DNA of 64,000 nt from RHKX01 sp963784885 (GTDB lineage: Bacteria > Actinomycetota > Thermoleophilia > Solirubrobacterales > 70-9), in contig CAWATA010000003.1 of assembly GCA_963784885.1 (NCBI GenBank), positions 186,001 to 250,000 of the forward strand. The letters are read 5' to 3'. A model generated the notes under the pieces. That model did no database searches. It was not told where the DNA came from and was given only the letters and a program-made list of their open reading frames with translations. The position numbers and the translations under genes are program-made. This document shows, one piece after another, positions 37,909 through 46,647 of the stretch; the first letter of the stretch is position 1, and every line of letters begins with the position of its first letter.

Positions 37909-39107
37909 GCAGCGCAGACCGAGGGATCCGCCCGGTCGTCATCGCCGGGCTGCTGGTCCTGTTGCTCGCGATCGGGCTGACGGCCTGTGGCGGCGACGAT
38001 TCGACCGGCGCGTCCGGGTCGGCGACGACCACCACGACCACCACCGCCGCCGACTCCGCGCCGGGCAAGCCGGTCGTGGGCTCCGGTTCCGACTTCGATC
38101 CGCAGGCCATCTACTCGGATGCCGCTCCGAGCGTGGTCACGATCCTCTCGCTCGTCGGCGACTCGGCGGACCCGACCTCGGCCGGTCAGGGCTCCGGCTT
38201 CGTGATCAGCGACGACGGCGAGATCGTGACCAACGCCCACGTCGTCACCGACGCGAGCCAGGCCGGAGGCAGCACCCCGATCAACGAGGCCGACGAGGTC
38301 TACGTCGAGTTCGGTGACCGCAACCAGGTCCCGGCCGAGATCATCGGCACCGACCTGAACGCCGACGTCGCCCTGATCAAGGTCGATCCCGACGGGCTCG
38401 ACCTCGAGCCGATCGACCTCGGCGACTCCGACGGCGTCCAGGTCGGCCAGCCCGTCGCCGCGATCGGCAGCCCGTTCGGCCAGGAGCAGTCGATGTCGGT
38501 CGGCATCGTCTCGGCGACCGATCGCTCGATCGACTCGTTGACGCAGTTCAAGATCGACGGCGCGATCCAGACCGACACCTCGATCAACCCCGGCAACTCG
38601 GGCGGCCCGCTGATCGACGCCGACGGCAAGGTCGTCGGCATCGACCAGCAGATCAACACGACCTCCGGCGGCAACGAGGGGGTCGGATTCGCGGTCCCGA
38701 TCAACCTCGTCAAGCGCTCGGTCGACCAGCTCCGCGAGAACGGCAAGGTCGAGTACGCATACATCGGCGTCAAGAGCCAGCCGCTCTACCCGCAGCTGGC
38801 CGAGAAGCTCGACATCGACGCGCCGACCGGTTCGCTGATCTCGAGCGTCGTCCCCGGCGGCCCCGCCGACGAAGCCGGCCTGCAGGGGAGCTCGGGCGAG
38901 AACTCGAAGATCGAGTTCCAGGGCCGCAAGGTGTCGGTGGGGGGAGACACGATCGTCGCCGTCAACGGCCAGAAGCTCGAGTCCGAGAACGACCTCTCAC
39001 GCCTGATCGCCACCTACACCCCCGGCGAGGACGTCAAGCTGACGATCATCCGCGACGGCAAGGAGATGGACGTCGACGTGACGCTCGGGGCGCGGCCCGA
39101 GTCCTGA
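37905..39107 (+). CDS. HtrA/DegP-like trypsin-fold protease, lipoprotein, with PDZ domain
   Basis: A 400-residue protein. The lipobox LLLAIGLTACGG directs lipid anchoring, followed by a Thr-rich linker. The protease domain carries His in TNAHVVTD, Asp in NADVALIKV and Ser in INPGNSGGPLID. The PDZ domain (about 285-395) includes GSLISSVVPGGPADEAGL. It probably degrades misfolded envelope proteins and cleaves regulatory targets. The GTG overlaps the stop of the kinase gene, tying it to the two-component system. Confidence 0.93.
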   Translation: MSSADRGIRPVVIAGLLVLLLAIGLTACGGDDSTGASGSATTTTTTTAADSAPGKPVVGSGSDFDPQAIYSDAAPSVVTILSLVGDSADPTSAGQGSGFVISDDGEIVTNAHVVTDASQAGGSTPINEADEVYVEFGDRNQVPAEIIGTDLNADVALIKVDPDGLDLEPIDLGDSDGVQVGQPVAAIGSPFGQEQSMSVGIVSATDRSIDSLTQFKIDGAIQTDTSINPGNSGGPLIDADGKVVGIDQQINTTSGGNEGVGFAVPINLVKRSVDQLRENGKVEYAYIGVKSQPLYPQLAEKLDIDAPTGSLISSVVPGGPADEAGLQGSSGENSKIEFQGRKVSVGGDTIVAVNGQKLESENDLSRLIATYTPGEDVKLTIIRDGKEMDVDVTLGARPES

Positions 39108-39178
39108 GCCCGCTGACCGCCACCGCCCACCCGATCGGCAGCCTCGTCGCCGAGCTGGCGGCGGACCTGCGCGAGGTC

Positions 39179-40054
39179 GTGCTCCCCGAGCTCGGTCGCA
39201 AGGAGGGGCGCGAGCACTCCGGCGACGGGGCCGGCGGCGACGTCACCTTCGCGATCGACGAGCGGGCCGAGGCGCGGATGGAGGCGTACCTCGCCGAGCA
39301 CGCTCCCGACGTCGCCTTCTACTCAGAGGATCGCGGGATGGTCAATCCGGGTGGAGATCCGCGCTGGGTCCTGGTCGTCGACCCGATCGACGGTACGCGA
39401 CCGGCGCTGGCGGGCTTCGAGTCGGCTTGCGTGTCAGTGGCGGCGGCGCCGTTCGGCGGTGAGCCGACGATGGCCGACGTCGAGGTGGGCTGCGTCGTCG
39501 AGATCAAGTCGGGCGATCGGTTCCTCGCCGTGCGCGGCGCAGGGGTCGAGCCGGCTCCGCGCCTCTCCGCCGAGACGGATCCCGAGCGGATGCTCTGGAC
39601 CTACGGCTTCCGCGGCCGTCCGGTCGTCGCGACGGCGATCGTGCTCGAGGAGCTGCTCGACGGCTCCTCGGTGGCGGGCGGGACGTTCGACCTCGGTTCG
39701 GCGACCTACGACATGACCCGGCTCGTGACCGGACAGCTCGACGCCTACGTCGAGCCGGGCCCGCGGATGATCGACGAGATCGAGTGGATGCGGGGGGAGT
39801 TCGAGCGGGTCGGTCGCGGCGCCGTCCTCAACAACTCGCCCTACGACCTCGCCGCGGCCGCGCTGATCCTCGACGAGGCGGGAGCCGTCCTCACCGATGC
39901 CCGTGGCGAGCGGCTCGACGATCGGCTGCTGCTCGGCTCGGGCCACGACTTCCAGATGTCCTGCGTCTGCGCCTCGACGCCGGAGCTGCACGCGACGATC
40001 ATCGCCTCGCTCGACGCGGGGATCGAGCGGCTCCGCGAAGCGGGACCGTGCTGA
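39179..40054 (+). CDS. Inositol monophosphatase-like enzyme
   Basis: Conserved lithium-sensitive phosphatase motifs are seen: FYSEDRGMV (metal Glu), VLVVDPIDGTRPALAGFE (DPIDGT) and a C-terminal TYDMTRLVTGQLDAYVEPGP region with a degenerate WDxAAG equivalent. GTG 39179 is the first standard start. However, the family's N-terminal helix (IGSLVAELAADLREVVLPEL) is encoded upstream, in a frame that opens at CTG 39104 overlapping the HtrA stop (CTGA), so the real start may be there. Substrates may be inositol phosphate, histidinol phosphate or fructose bisphosphate. Confidence 0.8.
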   Translation: MLPELGRKEGREHSGDGAGGDVTFAIDERAEARMEAYLAEHAPDVAFYSEDRGMVNPGGDPRWVLVVDPIDGTRPALAGFESACVSVAAAPFGGEPTMADVEVGCVVEIKSGDRFLAVRGAGVEPAPRLSAETDPERMLWTYGFRGRPVVATAIVLEELLDGSSVAGGTFDLGSATYDMTRLVTGQLDAYVEPGPRMIDEIEWMRGEFERVGRGAVLNNSPYDLAAAALILDEAGAVLTDARGERLDDRLLLGSGHDFQMSCVCASTPELHATIIASLDAGIERLREAGPC

Positions 40055-40094
40055 CCACTTCCCGCCTTCGCGGCGACGGCGATAGCCTGCGGGC

Positions 40095-41552
40095 GTGACC
40101 GAGTCGCAGCCGCTGATCATCGTCTCCAACCGCGGTCCGGCGCAGTTCGACAGCGACGCGGAGGGCAATCGGGTGATCAGCCGCGGCGGCGGCGGTCTCG
40201 TTACGGCTCTGACCGGCCTCGCCACCCACAGGCAGGTGCTCTGGATCGCCTCGGCGATGACCGAGGAGGACGCGGTCGTCGCCGGCGAGGTCGACGGCCC
40301 GACCGAGATCGAGCTCGAGGACAGCTCCTACGAGGTCGACCTGGTCGTCTCCGATCCGGAGGCCTACGACCTCTTCTACAGCGTCATCGCGAACCCGCAG
40401 CTCTGGTTCACCCAGCACTACCTCTGGGACCTCTCGAACGCGCCGGACATCAGGGCCGAGGAGAAGGCCGCCTGGCGCTACGGCTACAAGGTCGTCAACG
40501 ACGACATCGCCAGGACGGTCCTGAAACGGCTCGAGGGGCAGGAGCGGCCGCTGGTGATGTTCCACGACTACCACCTCTACACGGCGCCGGCGATCGTCCG
40601 AGCGGAGCGGCCGGAGGCCTTCCTCCACCACTTCGTCCACATCCCCTGGCCTCATCCCGACGCGTGGAGAATCCTGCCGCGCGAGTGGCGCGACGAGATC
40701 TTCGACGGGCTGCTCAGCAACGACATCATCGGTTTCCACACCTCCGCCTACGTTCACAACTTCCTCGACTGCTGCCGCGAGCTCGTCGGCTGCGAGGTCG
40801 ACTATCGCAACGAAGTGGTCCGTTACGGCGACCGCGAGATCTGGATTCGCGCCTACCCGCTCGGGATCGACGCCGAGCGGCTGCGCCGGGTCGCGGCGAC
40901 CGACGAGGTCGCCGACTACGAGCGCGAGCTCCTCGCGCGCCGTCGCGAGCACCTGATCATCCGCGTCGACCGCGCCGACCTCTCCAAGAACGTGCTCCGC
41001 GGTTTCACCGCCTTCGACCAGTTCCTCGCCGACCACCCCGAGTTCCACGAGCGGGTCACATTCATCGCGCACCTGCAGCCCTCGCGCCAGGACGTCGCCG
41101 AGTATCAGGAGTACCTGGAGCGGATCGAGGCGCTCGTCGCCGTCGTCAACCACCGCCACGGGACGACCGACTGGATGCCGATCGACCTGCGGATCTACGA
41201 GAACTTCCACGAGGCCGTGGCTCGCTACAAGCACTTCGACCTGCTGATGGTCAACTCCCTCTTCGACGGCATGAACCTCGTCGCCAAGGAGGCGCCTGCG
41301 GTCAACACGCGTGACGGCGTCCTGATGCTCTCCGAGAACACCGGGGCCCACGAGGAGCTCGGCGAGTGCGCCCTCAGCGTCAACCCGTTCGACATCGAGG
41401 AGCAGGCCGAGGCGATCTACCGCGCCCTCAGCATGGACTTCATCGAGCGTCGCGAGCGGGCCGACCGCCTTCGCGACATCGTCGACGGCCGCGACCCCGG
41501 CGACTGGGTCGACGACCAGCTGGCGGACATCAAGGCCAAGCGCGGGAGCTGA
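40095..41552 (+). CDS. otsA: Trehalose-6-phosphate synthase (GT20)
   Basis: This 485-residue GT-B enzyme joins UDP- or ADP-glucose to glucose-6-phosphate. Seen are IIVSNRGPAQF, SRGGGGLVTALTGL, MFHDYHLYTAPAIVR, FVHIPWPHPDAWRILP, DIIGFHTSAYVHNFLDCC, RVDRADLSKNVLRGF, VNSLFDGMNLVAKEAP and LMLSENTGAHEELG. No phosphatase domain is fused and no otsB is adjacent. The related glucosylglycerol-phosphate synthases share the fold, so the acceptor is not certain. The start is GTG 40095. Confidence 0.88.
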   Translation: MTESQPLIIVSNRGPAQFDSDAEGNRVISRGGGGLVTALTGLATHRQVLWIASAMTEEDAVVAGEVDGPTEIELEDSSYEVDLVVSDPEAYDLFYSVIANPQLWFTQHYLWDLSNAPDIRAEEKAAWRYGYKVVNDDIARTVLKRLEGQERPLVMFHDYHLYTAPAIVRAERPEAFLHHFVHIPWPHPDAWRILPREWRDEIFDGLLSNDIIGFHTSAYVHNFLDCCRELVGCEVDYRNEVVRYGDREIWIRAYPLGIDAERLRRVAATDEVADYERELLARRREHLIIRVDRADLSKNVLRGFTAFDQFLADHPEFHERVTFIAHLQPSRQDVAEYQEYLERIEALVAVVNHRHGTTDWMPIDLRIYENFHEAVARYKHFDLLMVNSLFDGMNLVAKEAPAVNTRDGVLMLSENTGAHEELGECALSVNPFDIEEQAEAIYRALSMDFIERRERADRLRDIVDGRDPGDWVDDQLADIKAKRGS

Positions 41553-41635
41553 GCCGGGTCGTTCGGCGGCCGGTCCCGGCGGTCGCAGCCCTGATCCCCG
41601 GGCACCCGCCGCCGGGACCTCTCCGCCTCCCCCGC

Positions 41636-42133
41636 TCAGGGCCCGAACTGCCGAACCCCGGCGGGCGGGCCCGAGGGCGTTGGCCCCGGCTGGGGCGGAG
41701 CGAGCGGCGGCGGTGCCGAGGCGATCACCGGTGCGGGCGGCGGGGCCGCCGGAACCGGCGGCGCGGCGGGCGGAGGCGCCGGAGCCGGCGAGGGAGAGCG
41801 CTCCGGCTCCGGCGCAGCTTCGTGGTTTCCGCGGCTCTCCTCCCTCGTCGCCCTCGCCCGCTCCCGCACGACCACCCGCTCCCGCCCACCGCGCCCGTGC
41901 TCGAATCGTCCGATCGGCCGCCGCCGCGACGCCGGCCTCCCGGCGCGAGGTCCGCGGGCCGGCGCGAGCGGCTTCGCACCATCCGCGAGGCCGGTCAGGC
42001 CGATGTCGGGACCGAGCGGCGGCGGCTCCGGAGTGCGGAGAACCGAGGGCAGCAGGGCGATCGCCGCGATCGCGGCGATCGCCACCACGGCCGCACGCGC
42101 CGCGTGCCGCCAGCTGATGCTCATCCCAGCCAT
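41636..42133 (-). CDS. Proline-rich single-span envelope protein
   Basis: A 165-residue protein has one N-terminal hydrophobic helix (AVVAIAAIAAIALLPSVL), a basic middle, and an Ala/Pro-rich low-complexity C-terminus (PAPPPAAPPVPAAPPPAPV). It lies opposite to and 67 bases upstream of rpsF. The composition fits a membrane-anchored stalk. No family was recognised; part of the opposite strand is also open, so confidence is moderate. Confidence 0.55.
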   Translation of the reverse strand: MAGMSISWRHAARAAVVAIAAIAAIALLPSVLRTPEPPPLGPDIGLTGLADGAKPLAPARGPRAGRPASRRRPIGRFEHGRGGRERVVVRERARATREESRGNHEAAPEPERSPSPAPAPPPAAPPVPAAPPPAPVIASAPPPLAPPQPGPTPSGPPAGVRQFGP

Positions 42134-42200
42134 GTCCCCTCAATCCCGCGGGAAGGGCCTTCGCCCCCGGCCGGAACCCCGCTATAGTCCCCCGCCGCTC

Positions 42201-42668
42201 ATGGCCGACCTCACCTACGAGATGATCCTGATGCTGGACCCCGAGTCCGGGGACGAGCAGCGCGACAAGATCGCCGCCGACGTCAAGGCGAAGATCGAGT
42301 CCGGCGGCGAGGTCCTGCACGAGGCCAACTGGGGCCTGCGCAAGATGGCCTACGAGATCGAAAAGCGCGAGTCGGCCGACTACCGGTTCTTCAAGTTCAG
42401 CGGCGGCAAGGACCTGCTCGACGACTTCGGTCACACGCTGAAGATCACCGACGGCGTTCTGCGCTTCCGGATCTTCAAGACCGATCCCGACTCGCCGGCG
42501 ATCGTGCCGCCCGACACCGAGCAGATCATGCGCCGCGACGAAGACGAGCGTGGCGGTCGCCGCGACCATGGACGCGGCCCCCGTCGCCCGCGATACGAGG
42601 ACGAGTCGTCCGGCGATCGCAGCTCCGCGGAGCCCGCACCGGCCGCCGCCGGTGCCGAGTCCGAGTAG
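42201..42668 (+). CDS. rpsF: 30S ribosomal protein S6
   Basis: This binds the central 16S rRNA domain with S18. MADLTYEMILMLDPESGDEQ, LHEANWGLRKMAYEIEKRES and YRFFKFSGGKDLLDDF-TLKI are standard S6. The tail of about 50 residues (GGRRDHGRGPRRPRYEDE and an Ala/Pro/Glu end) is longer than usual. It heads the rpsF-ssb-rpsR-rplI-dnaB block. The short GC-rich leader (42134-42200) could hold the S6:S18 autoregulatory RNA, but I cannot confirm it. Confidence 0.95.
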   Translation: MADLTYEMILMLDPESGDEQRDKIAADVKAKIESGGEVLHEANWGLRKMAYEIEKRESADYRFFKFSGGKDLLDDFGHTLKITDGVLRFRIFKTDPDSPAIVPPDTEQIMRRDEDERGGRRDHGRGPRRPRYEDESSGDRSSAEPAPAAAGAESE

Positions 42669-42683
42669 CACCGCCCCACCGAA

Positions 42684-42702
42684 ACCCCGCAGTTAGCGGG
42701 GT
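42684..42702 (+). terminator. ACCCCGC-AGTTA-GCGGGGT hairpin between rpsF and ssb
   Basis: A perfect seven-base-pair stem with a five-base loop lies 16 bases after the rpsF stop, without a T-run. It may be an attenuator, an RNA-processing site or a weak terminator that lets ssb be driven from its own promoter. Confidence 0.4.
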
Positions 42703-42793
42703 GATCGACGGACCCTCCCCGGAGGGCGTCGAGACGCGCCGCGGGGTTGCCTAGACTCGGTGGGGACTTAAGCGATTCAGAAGGAGCACGAGA

Positions 42794-43285
42794 GTGGCGA
42801 ACATCAACCGGGTCACGATCACCGGCAATCTGACTAGGGATCCCGACCTGCGGTCGCTGCCGAGCGGGATGGCCGTATGCGAGCTCGGCGTGGCGGTCAA
42901 CCACCGCCGCAAGGACAACGCGACCGACCAGTGGATCGAGGAGCCGAACTTCTTCAACGTCGTCGTCTTCGGCGCCCAGGGCGAGAACTGCGCGCAGTAC
43001 CTGTCGAAGGGCCGTCCGGTCGCGATCGACGGCCGGCTGCGTTGGAGCTCCTGGGAGGACAAGAACGGGGGCGGCAAGCGCTCGAAGGTCGAGATCGTCG
43101 CCCAGACGGTCCAGTTCCTCGGTGGCCGCGGCGACGACAACCAGGGCGGCGGCCCGCAGCAGGCGCAGCAGCCTCAGTCCAACCAGGGCCTCACGGGCTC
43201 CGACGTCCCGGCCGACATGGGCGACTTCGCCGACCCGGTCGGTGCGCCGAGCGGCGGCGGCGCCGACGACGACATTCCCTTCTAG
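42794..43285 (+). CDS. ssb: Single-stranded DNA-binding protein
   Basis: A 163-residue SSB: an N-terminal OB fold (ANINRVTITGNLTRDPDLRS, WIEEPNFFNVVVFGAQGENC, AIDGRLRWSSWEDK), a Gly/Gln-rich linker, and the acidic tip DDDIPF that recruits partner proteins. GTG 42794 has the binding site AGGAGC ten bases upstream. It sits between rpsF and rpsR as in most bacteria. Confidence 0.96.
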   Translation: MANINRVTITGNLTRDPDLRSLPSGMAVCELGVAVNHRRKDNATDQWIEEPNFFNVVVFGAQGENCAQYLSKGRPVAIDGRLRWSSWEDKNGGGKRSKVEIVAQTVQFLGGRGDDNQGGGPQQAQQPQSNQGLTGSDVPADMGDFADPVGAPSGGGADDDIPF

Positions 43286-43466
43286 GCGAGCAGTGCGCCC
43301 GGAAAGCGCGGTGCGGCGGGCGGGCCGCACCGCAAGTGCGTCCGGCGGCCCGGCGGCGCCGGGCTCTGCACCCGCCGGGGCTCCTGGATGCGCCGGGGTC
43401 GCGCGGTCCCTATGATCCAGCGCCGCCGATGAAGCAACTTTCGAACAACAGCGGGTCGACGCGCTG

Positions 43467-43721
43467 ATGGCCGCCGCAGCCCCACCGCGCCGCGGCGGAC
43501 GTCGCGGTCTCGACCGCAACCGGCCCCGCAAGTACACCCGGATCCCGGTCGACAACATCGACTACAAGGATCTGACGCTGATCCGTCGATTCATCTCCGA
43601 CCGCGGCAAGATCCGCTCGCGCCGCGTCACCGGTCTTTCCCGCCGCCACCAGCAGCAGCTCGCGCTCGCGGTGAAGCGGGCCCGTGAGGTGGCGCTGCTG
43701 CCTTACGTCGGCGACCGCTAG
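43467..43721 (+). CDS. rpsR: 30S ribosomal protein S18
   Basis: An 84-residue S18 of the zinc-free type (no cysteines): KYTRIPVDNIDYKDLTLIRR, FISDRGKIRSRRVTGLSRRH, QQQLALAVKRAREVALLPYV. A 180-base spacer separates it from ssb; the spacer holds no gene. It binds S6 and the 16S central domain. Confidence 0.96.
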   Translation: MAAAAPPRRGGRRGLDRNRPRKYTRIPVDNIDYKDLTLIRRFISDRGKIRSRRVTGLSRRHQQQLALAVKRAREVALLPYVGDR

Positions 43722-43728
43722 GCCGCGA

Positions 43729-44181
43729 ATGGCTCAGGCGATTCTGCTCAAGGAGGTCGAGGGGCTCGGCGACGCCGGGGACGCGATCGAGGTCTCGCCC
43801 GGCTATCTGCGCAACTTCCTCGTTCCCCGCAAGCTCGCCCAGCCGGCGACCAAGGGCGCCCTCGAGGAGGCCCAGCGGCGTCGCGAGGCGGCCGACCGGG
43901 CCGCCCGTGAGGCGCTCGAGCGCGCCGGCGAGACGGCGGCGCTGCTGTCGAAGACGGTGCTCACGATCACCCACCGAGCCGGGGAGGACGGCCGTCTGTT
44001 CGGCTCCGTCACCTCGAAGGAGATCGCACAGGCGATCCAGGAGGCGCGCGGGCTGAAGATCGACCGTAAGCGGATCCGCCTCGAGGAGGGCATCCGCGAG
44101 GTCGGCACCTACATGGTCGAGATCGAGGTGCCGGGCGGCGCCACGGCATCGGTCAAGACGATCGTCGCCGAGCTGCGCTGA
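43729..44181 (+). CDS. rplI: 50S ribosomal protein L9
   Basis: A 150-residue L9. The N-terminal rRNA-binding domain (AILLKEVEGLGDAGDAIEVS, PGYLRNFLVPRKLAQPAT) is followed by the long helix (EEAQRRREAADRAAREALER) and the C-terminal domain (GRLFGSVTSKEIAQAIQE). ATG 43729 is chosen because it lies eight bases after rpsR and starts the family consensus. Confidence 0.95.
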   Translation: MAQAILLKEVEGLGDAGDAIEVSPGYLRNFLVPRKLAQPATKGALEEAQRRREAADRAAREALERAGETAALLSKTVLTITHRAGEDGRLFGSVTSKEIAQAIQEARGLKIDRKRIRLEEGIREVGTYMVEIEVPGGATASVKTIVAELR

Positions 44182-44328
44182 GCTCCGGTTCGTCCGCCCT
44201 CACGCCGGGCGCCGGGTAACCGCTTGCTTGCGGTTCGTGCCGATTGCCGCACCACCTCGGCTCTTTCCCGTAAATAGGCCCTTCAGCGATCGCGTCACGC
44301 CGCCGCGTGTGCTTGTCTCGGACCTGCG

Positions 44329-45747
44329 ATGGAAGCGAGCGGAATCGGGATGATCGACGGCGAGGCGAGCGGCGGCCCGGCTCCGCTCCTGCAGCCCCAC
44401 AACCTCGAGGCGGAGGAGTCCGTCCTCGGCGCGATGATGGTCTCCGAGGCCGCCATCGACCCGGTGATGGGCGAGGCTCGCCTGCGGGCCGAGGACTTCT
44501 ACCGCGGCCGCCACGCGACGATCTACGGCGCGATCCACGACCTCTACGAACGCAACGAGCCGGTCGACGCGCTGACCGTCGCGGAGCTGCTCCGCGGCCA
44601 GGGCAAGCTCGAGGAGGTCGGCGGGCAGGAGGTCATCAACTCGCTGGCGGCGACGACCCCGGTCCCCGGCAACGCCGGCCATTACGCGCAGATCGTCAAG
44701 CAGAACTCGATGCTGCGGCGGCTGCTCGGCGCCGCCCAGCGGATCCAGCAGTCGGTGCAGGGCCGCGAGGGCGAGCCGCAGGACCTCGTCGAGCAGGCCG
44801 AGGTGCTGTTGTTCAACGTCGCCCGGGCCGAGCAGGCGGGCGACTTCAGCTCGCTCGAGGCGATCCTCGACGTCGAGCTCAACAAGCTCGACATGCTCGC
44901 CAGCGGCGAGGCGCAGATGACCGGCACCCCGTCCGGCTTCAAGAAGCTCGACGAGATCACCGGGGGCTTTCAGCCCGGCAACCTGATCGTCCTCGCCGCC
45001 CGTCCGGCGATGGGCAAGTCGAGCCTCGTCTGCAACATCGCCGAGAACGTCGCCTGGAAGACGAAGCGGCCGGTCGCCTTCTTCTCACTCGAGATGTCGG
45101 AGACCGAGCTCGCGCACCGCTTCATCGCCTCGCGGGCCCGGATCCCATCCGACCGGCTCCGCAAGGGCAACGTCCACAAGGACTGGAACAAGGTTCTGAA
45201 GGCGTGCAACGAGCTCGCCGAGACGCCGCTGTTCATCGACGACTCCTCCGACCTCAGCCTGCTCGATCTGCGGGCCAAGTGCCGGCGCCTGCACTCCCAG
45301 CAGGGCGGCCTCGGGCTGGTGATCGTCGACTACATCCAGCTGATGCGCAGCGACGACCCGCGCGCGGGTCGCGTCGAGCAGGTCGGGCAGATGAGCCGCG
45401 GCCTGAAGATCCTCGCCCGCGAGCTCGAGGTGCCGGTGATCGGCATCTCCCAGCTCTCCCGTGCCCCCGAGCAGCGCCCCGACAAGGTGCCGATCCTGAG
45501 CGACCTGAGAGAAAGCGGAAGCATCGAGCAGGACGCCGACATCGTCTCCTTCATCTACCGCGACGAGTACTACAACCACGAGAGCGAGCGGCCCGGCGAA
45601 GCTGACCTGATCATCGCCAAGCACCGCAACGGCCCGATCGGGATCGTGCCGCTTGCGTTCCAGGATCAGTTCCCGAAGTTCGCGAACCTCGCGAGCTCGG
45701 CCGCCTACGCCGGTGCTCCCGAGGCCGAGCCCGGTGAGGCCGCGTGA
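44329..45747 (+). CDS. dnaB: Replicative DNA helicase DnaB
   Basis: A 472-residue hexameric helicase. The N-terminal domain (PHNLEAEESVLGAMMVSEAA) is followed by the RecA-like core. Walker A is AARPAMGKSSLVCNIAENVA; H1a-H4 motifs include FFSLEMSETELAHR, GLVIVDYIQLM (Walker B), ISQLSRAPEQRPDK and LSDLRESGSIEQDADIVSFI. No intein interrupts it. It overlaps by GTGA with a DnaC-like loader, an arrangement that supports helicase loading by that partner. Confidence 0.96.
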   Translation: MEASGIGMIDGEASGGPAPLLQPHNLEAEESVLGAMMVSEAAIDPVMGEARLRAEDFYRGRHATIYGAIHDLYERNEPVDALTVAELLRGQGKLEEVGGQEVINSLAATTPVPGNAGHYAQIVKQNSMLRRLLGAAQRIQQSVQGREGEPQDLVEQAEVLLFNVARAEQAGDFSSLEAILDVELNKLDMLASGEAQMTGTPSGFKKLDEITGGFQPGNLIVLAARPAMGKSSLVCNIAENVAWKTKRPVAFFSLEMSETELAHRFIASRARIPSDRLRKGNVHKDWNKVLKACNELAETPLFIDDSSDLSLLDLRAKCRRLHSQQGGLGLVIVDYIQLMRSDDPRAGRVEQVGQMSRGLKILARELEVPVIGISQLSRAPEQRPDKVPILSDLRESGSIEQDADIVSFIYRDEYYNHESERPGEADLIIAKHRNGPIGIVPLAFQDQFPKFANLASSAAYAGAPEAEPGEAA

Positions 45748-46637
45748 GCGGAGAGGAGCCGAAGCGGGGGCCGCTCGGGGGTCTGAGAGCGGCGCTGCCG
45801 GAGGAGCCGGCCGAACGCGATCCGCTCGGGTCGGTGTTGCCGCGCGGCGGAGCCGCGGGGGCCGGCGGGCCGCTGGCGATGCCCGATCCGGGCGGCGAGG
45901 TGACGGCGCGGGCGAGCTGCCCGCTCGGGGTCTGCGACGGCTCCGGCTGGCTGATCGACGAGGAGAACACGGCACGTCCCTGCGACTGCCGGCAGCGACG
46001 GATCGAACGGGCCCGCGCGAGCGGGCTGAAGAGCTCGCTGCCGAAACGGTTCCGCGGCGTCTCCTTCGACCGGCCGCCGGTCTCCGACATGGCGCGGCAG
46101 CCCGGGCTCAGCGCCACGGTCGGCGCGGTGCGCCGGTACTGCGAGACGATCGATGAGCAGCTCGACGCCGGGCACGGGCTCTGGCTGATGGGCGGGCCGG
46201 GCACCGGCAAGACGACGCTGGCGATGCTCGCTTCGAAGGCGGCGATCGACGCGGGGCGGACCGTCGCGATCTACTCGACGCCGGCGCTCCTGGCGCGGAT
46301 CCGGCAGACGTTCGACGCCGAGGGCGGGGAGGACGGTTACCTCGCGTTCTTCGACCGCCTCGTCAACGTCGACCTCCTGCACCTCGACGATCTCGGGGCC
46401 GAGCGGAGCACCGACTGGGTGCTCGAGCAGCTCTACGCGATCGTCGACCGCCGCTACAACGACCAGCGCTCGATCGTCTTCACGACGAACCTCGAGGAGC
46501 CCGAGCTGACCGAGCAGGTCGGCGCCCGGACGGTCTCCCGCCTGGTCGAGATGTGCGACGGCAACCCGCTTCCGCTGTTCGGTCAGGACCGGCGCGTCGA
46601 GATGGCGCCCGGTGCGGGTCCCCCGCAACCTTCATAA
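45744..46637 (+). CDS. DnaC-like ATPase, putative helicase loader
   Basis: A 297-residue AAA+ protein. The N-terminal 85 residues are low-complexity and include a cysteine cluster (CPLGVCDGSGWL, then CDCRQRR) likely to bind zinc. The ATPase core has LWLMGGPGTGKTTLAMLASK (Walker A), LLHLDDLGAERSTDWVLEQL (Walker B), VFTTNLEEPELTEQVGARTV and SRLVEMC (arginine finger region). Position and fold match DnaC/DnaI loaders. The GTG overlaps the dnaB stop. Confidence 0.88.
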   Translation: MSGEEPKRGPLGGLRAALPEEPAERDPLGSVLPRGGAAGAGGPLAMPDPGGEVTARASCPLGVCDGSGWLIDEENTARPCDCRQRRIERARASGLKSSLPKRFRGVSFDRPPVSDMARQPGLSATVGAVRRYCETIDEQLDAGHGLWLMGGPGTGKTTLAMLASKAAIDAGRTVAIYSTPALLARIRQTFDAEGGEDGYLAFFDRLVNVDLLHLDDLGAERSTDWVLEQLYAIVDRRYNDQRSIVFTTNLEEPELTEQVGARTVSRLVEMCDGNPLPLFGQDRRVEMAPGAGPPQPS

Positions 46638-46647
46638 TCGCCCCGAC

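Noticed and set aside
39999..42671. Open frame of about 890 codons on the minus strand
   Set aside because: It is antisense to otsA and rpsF, has no recognisable domains and shadow-like composition.
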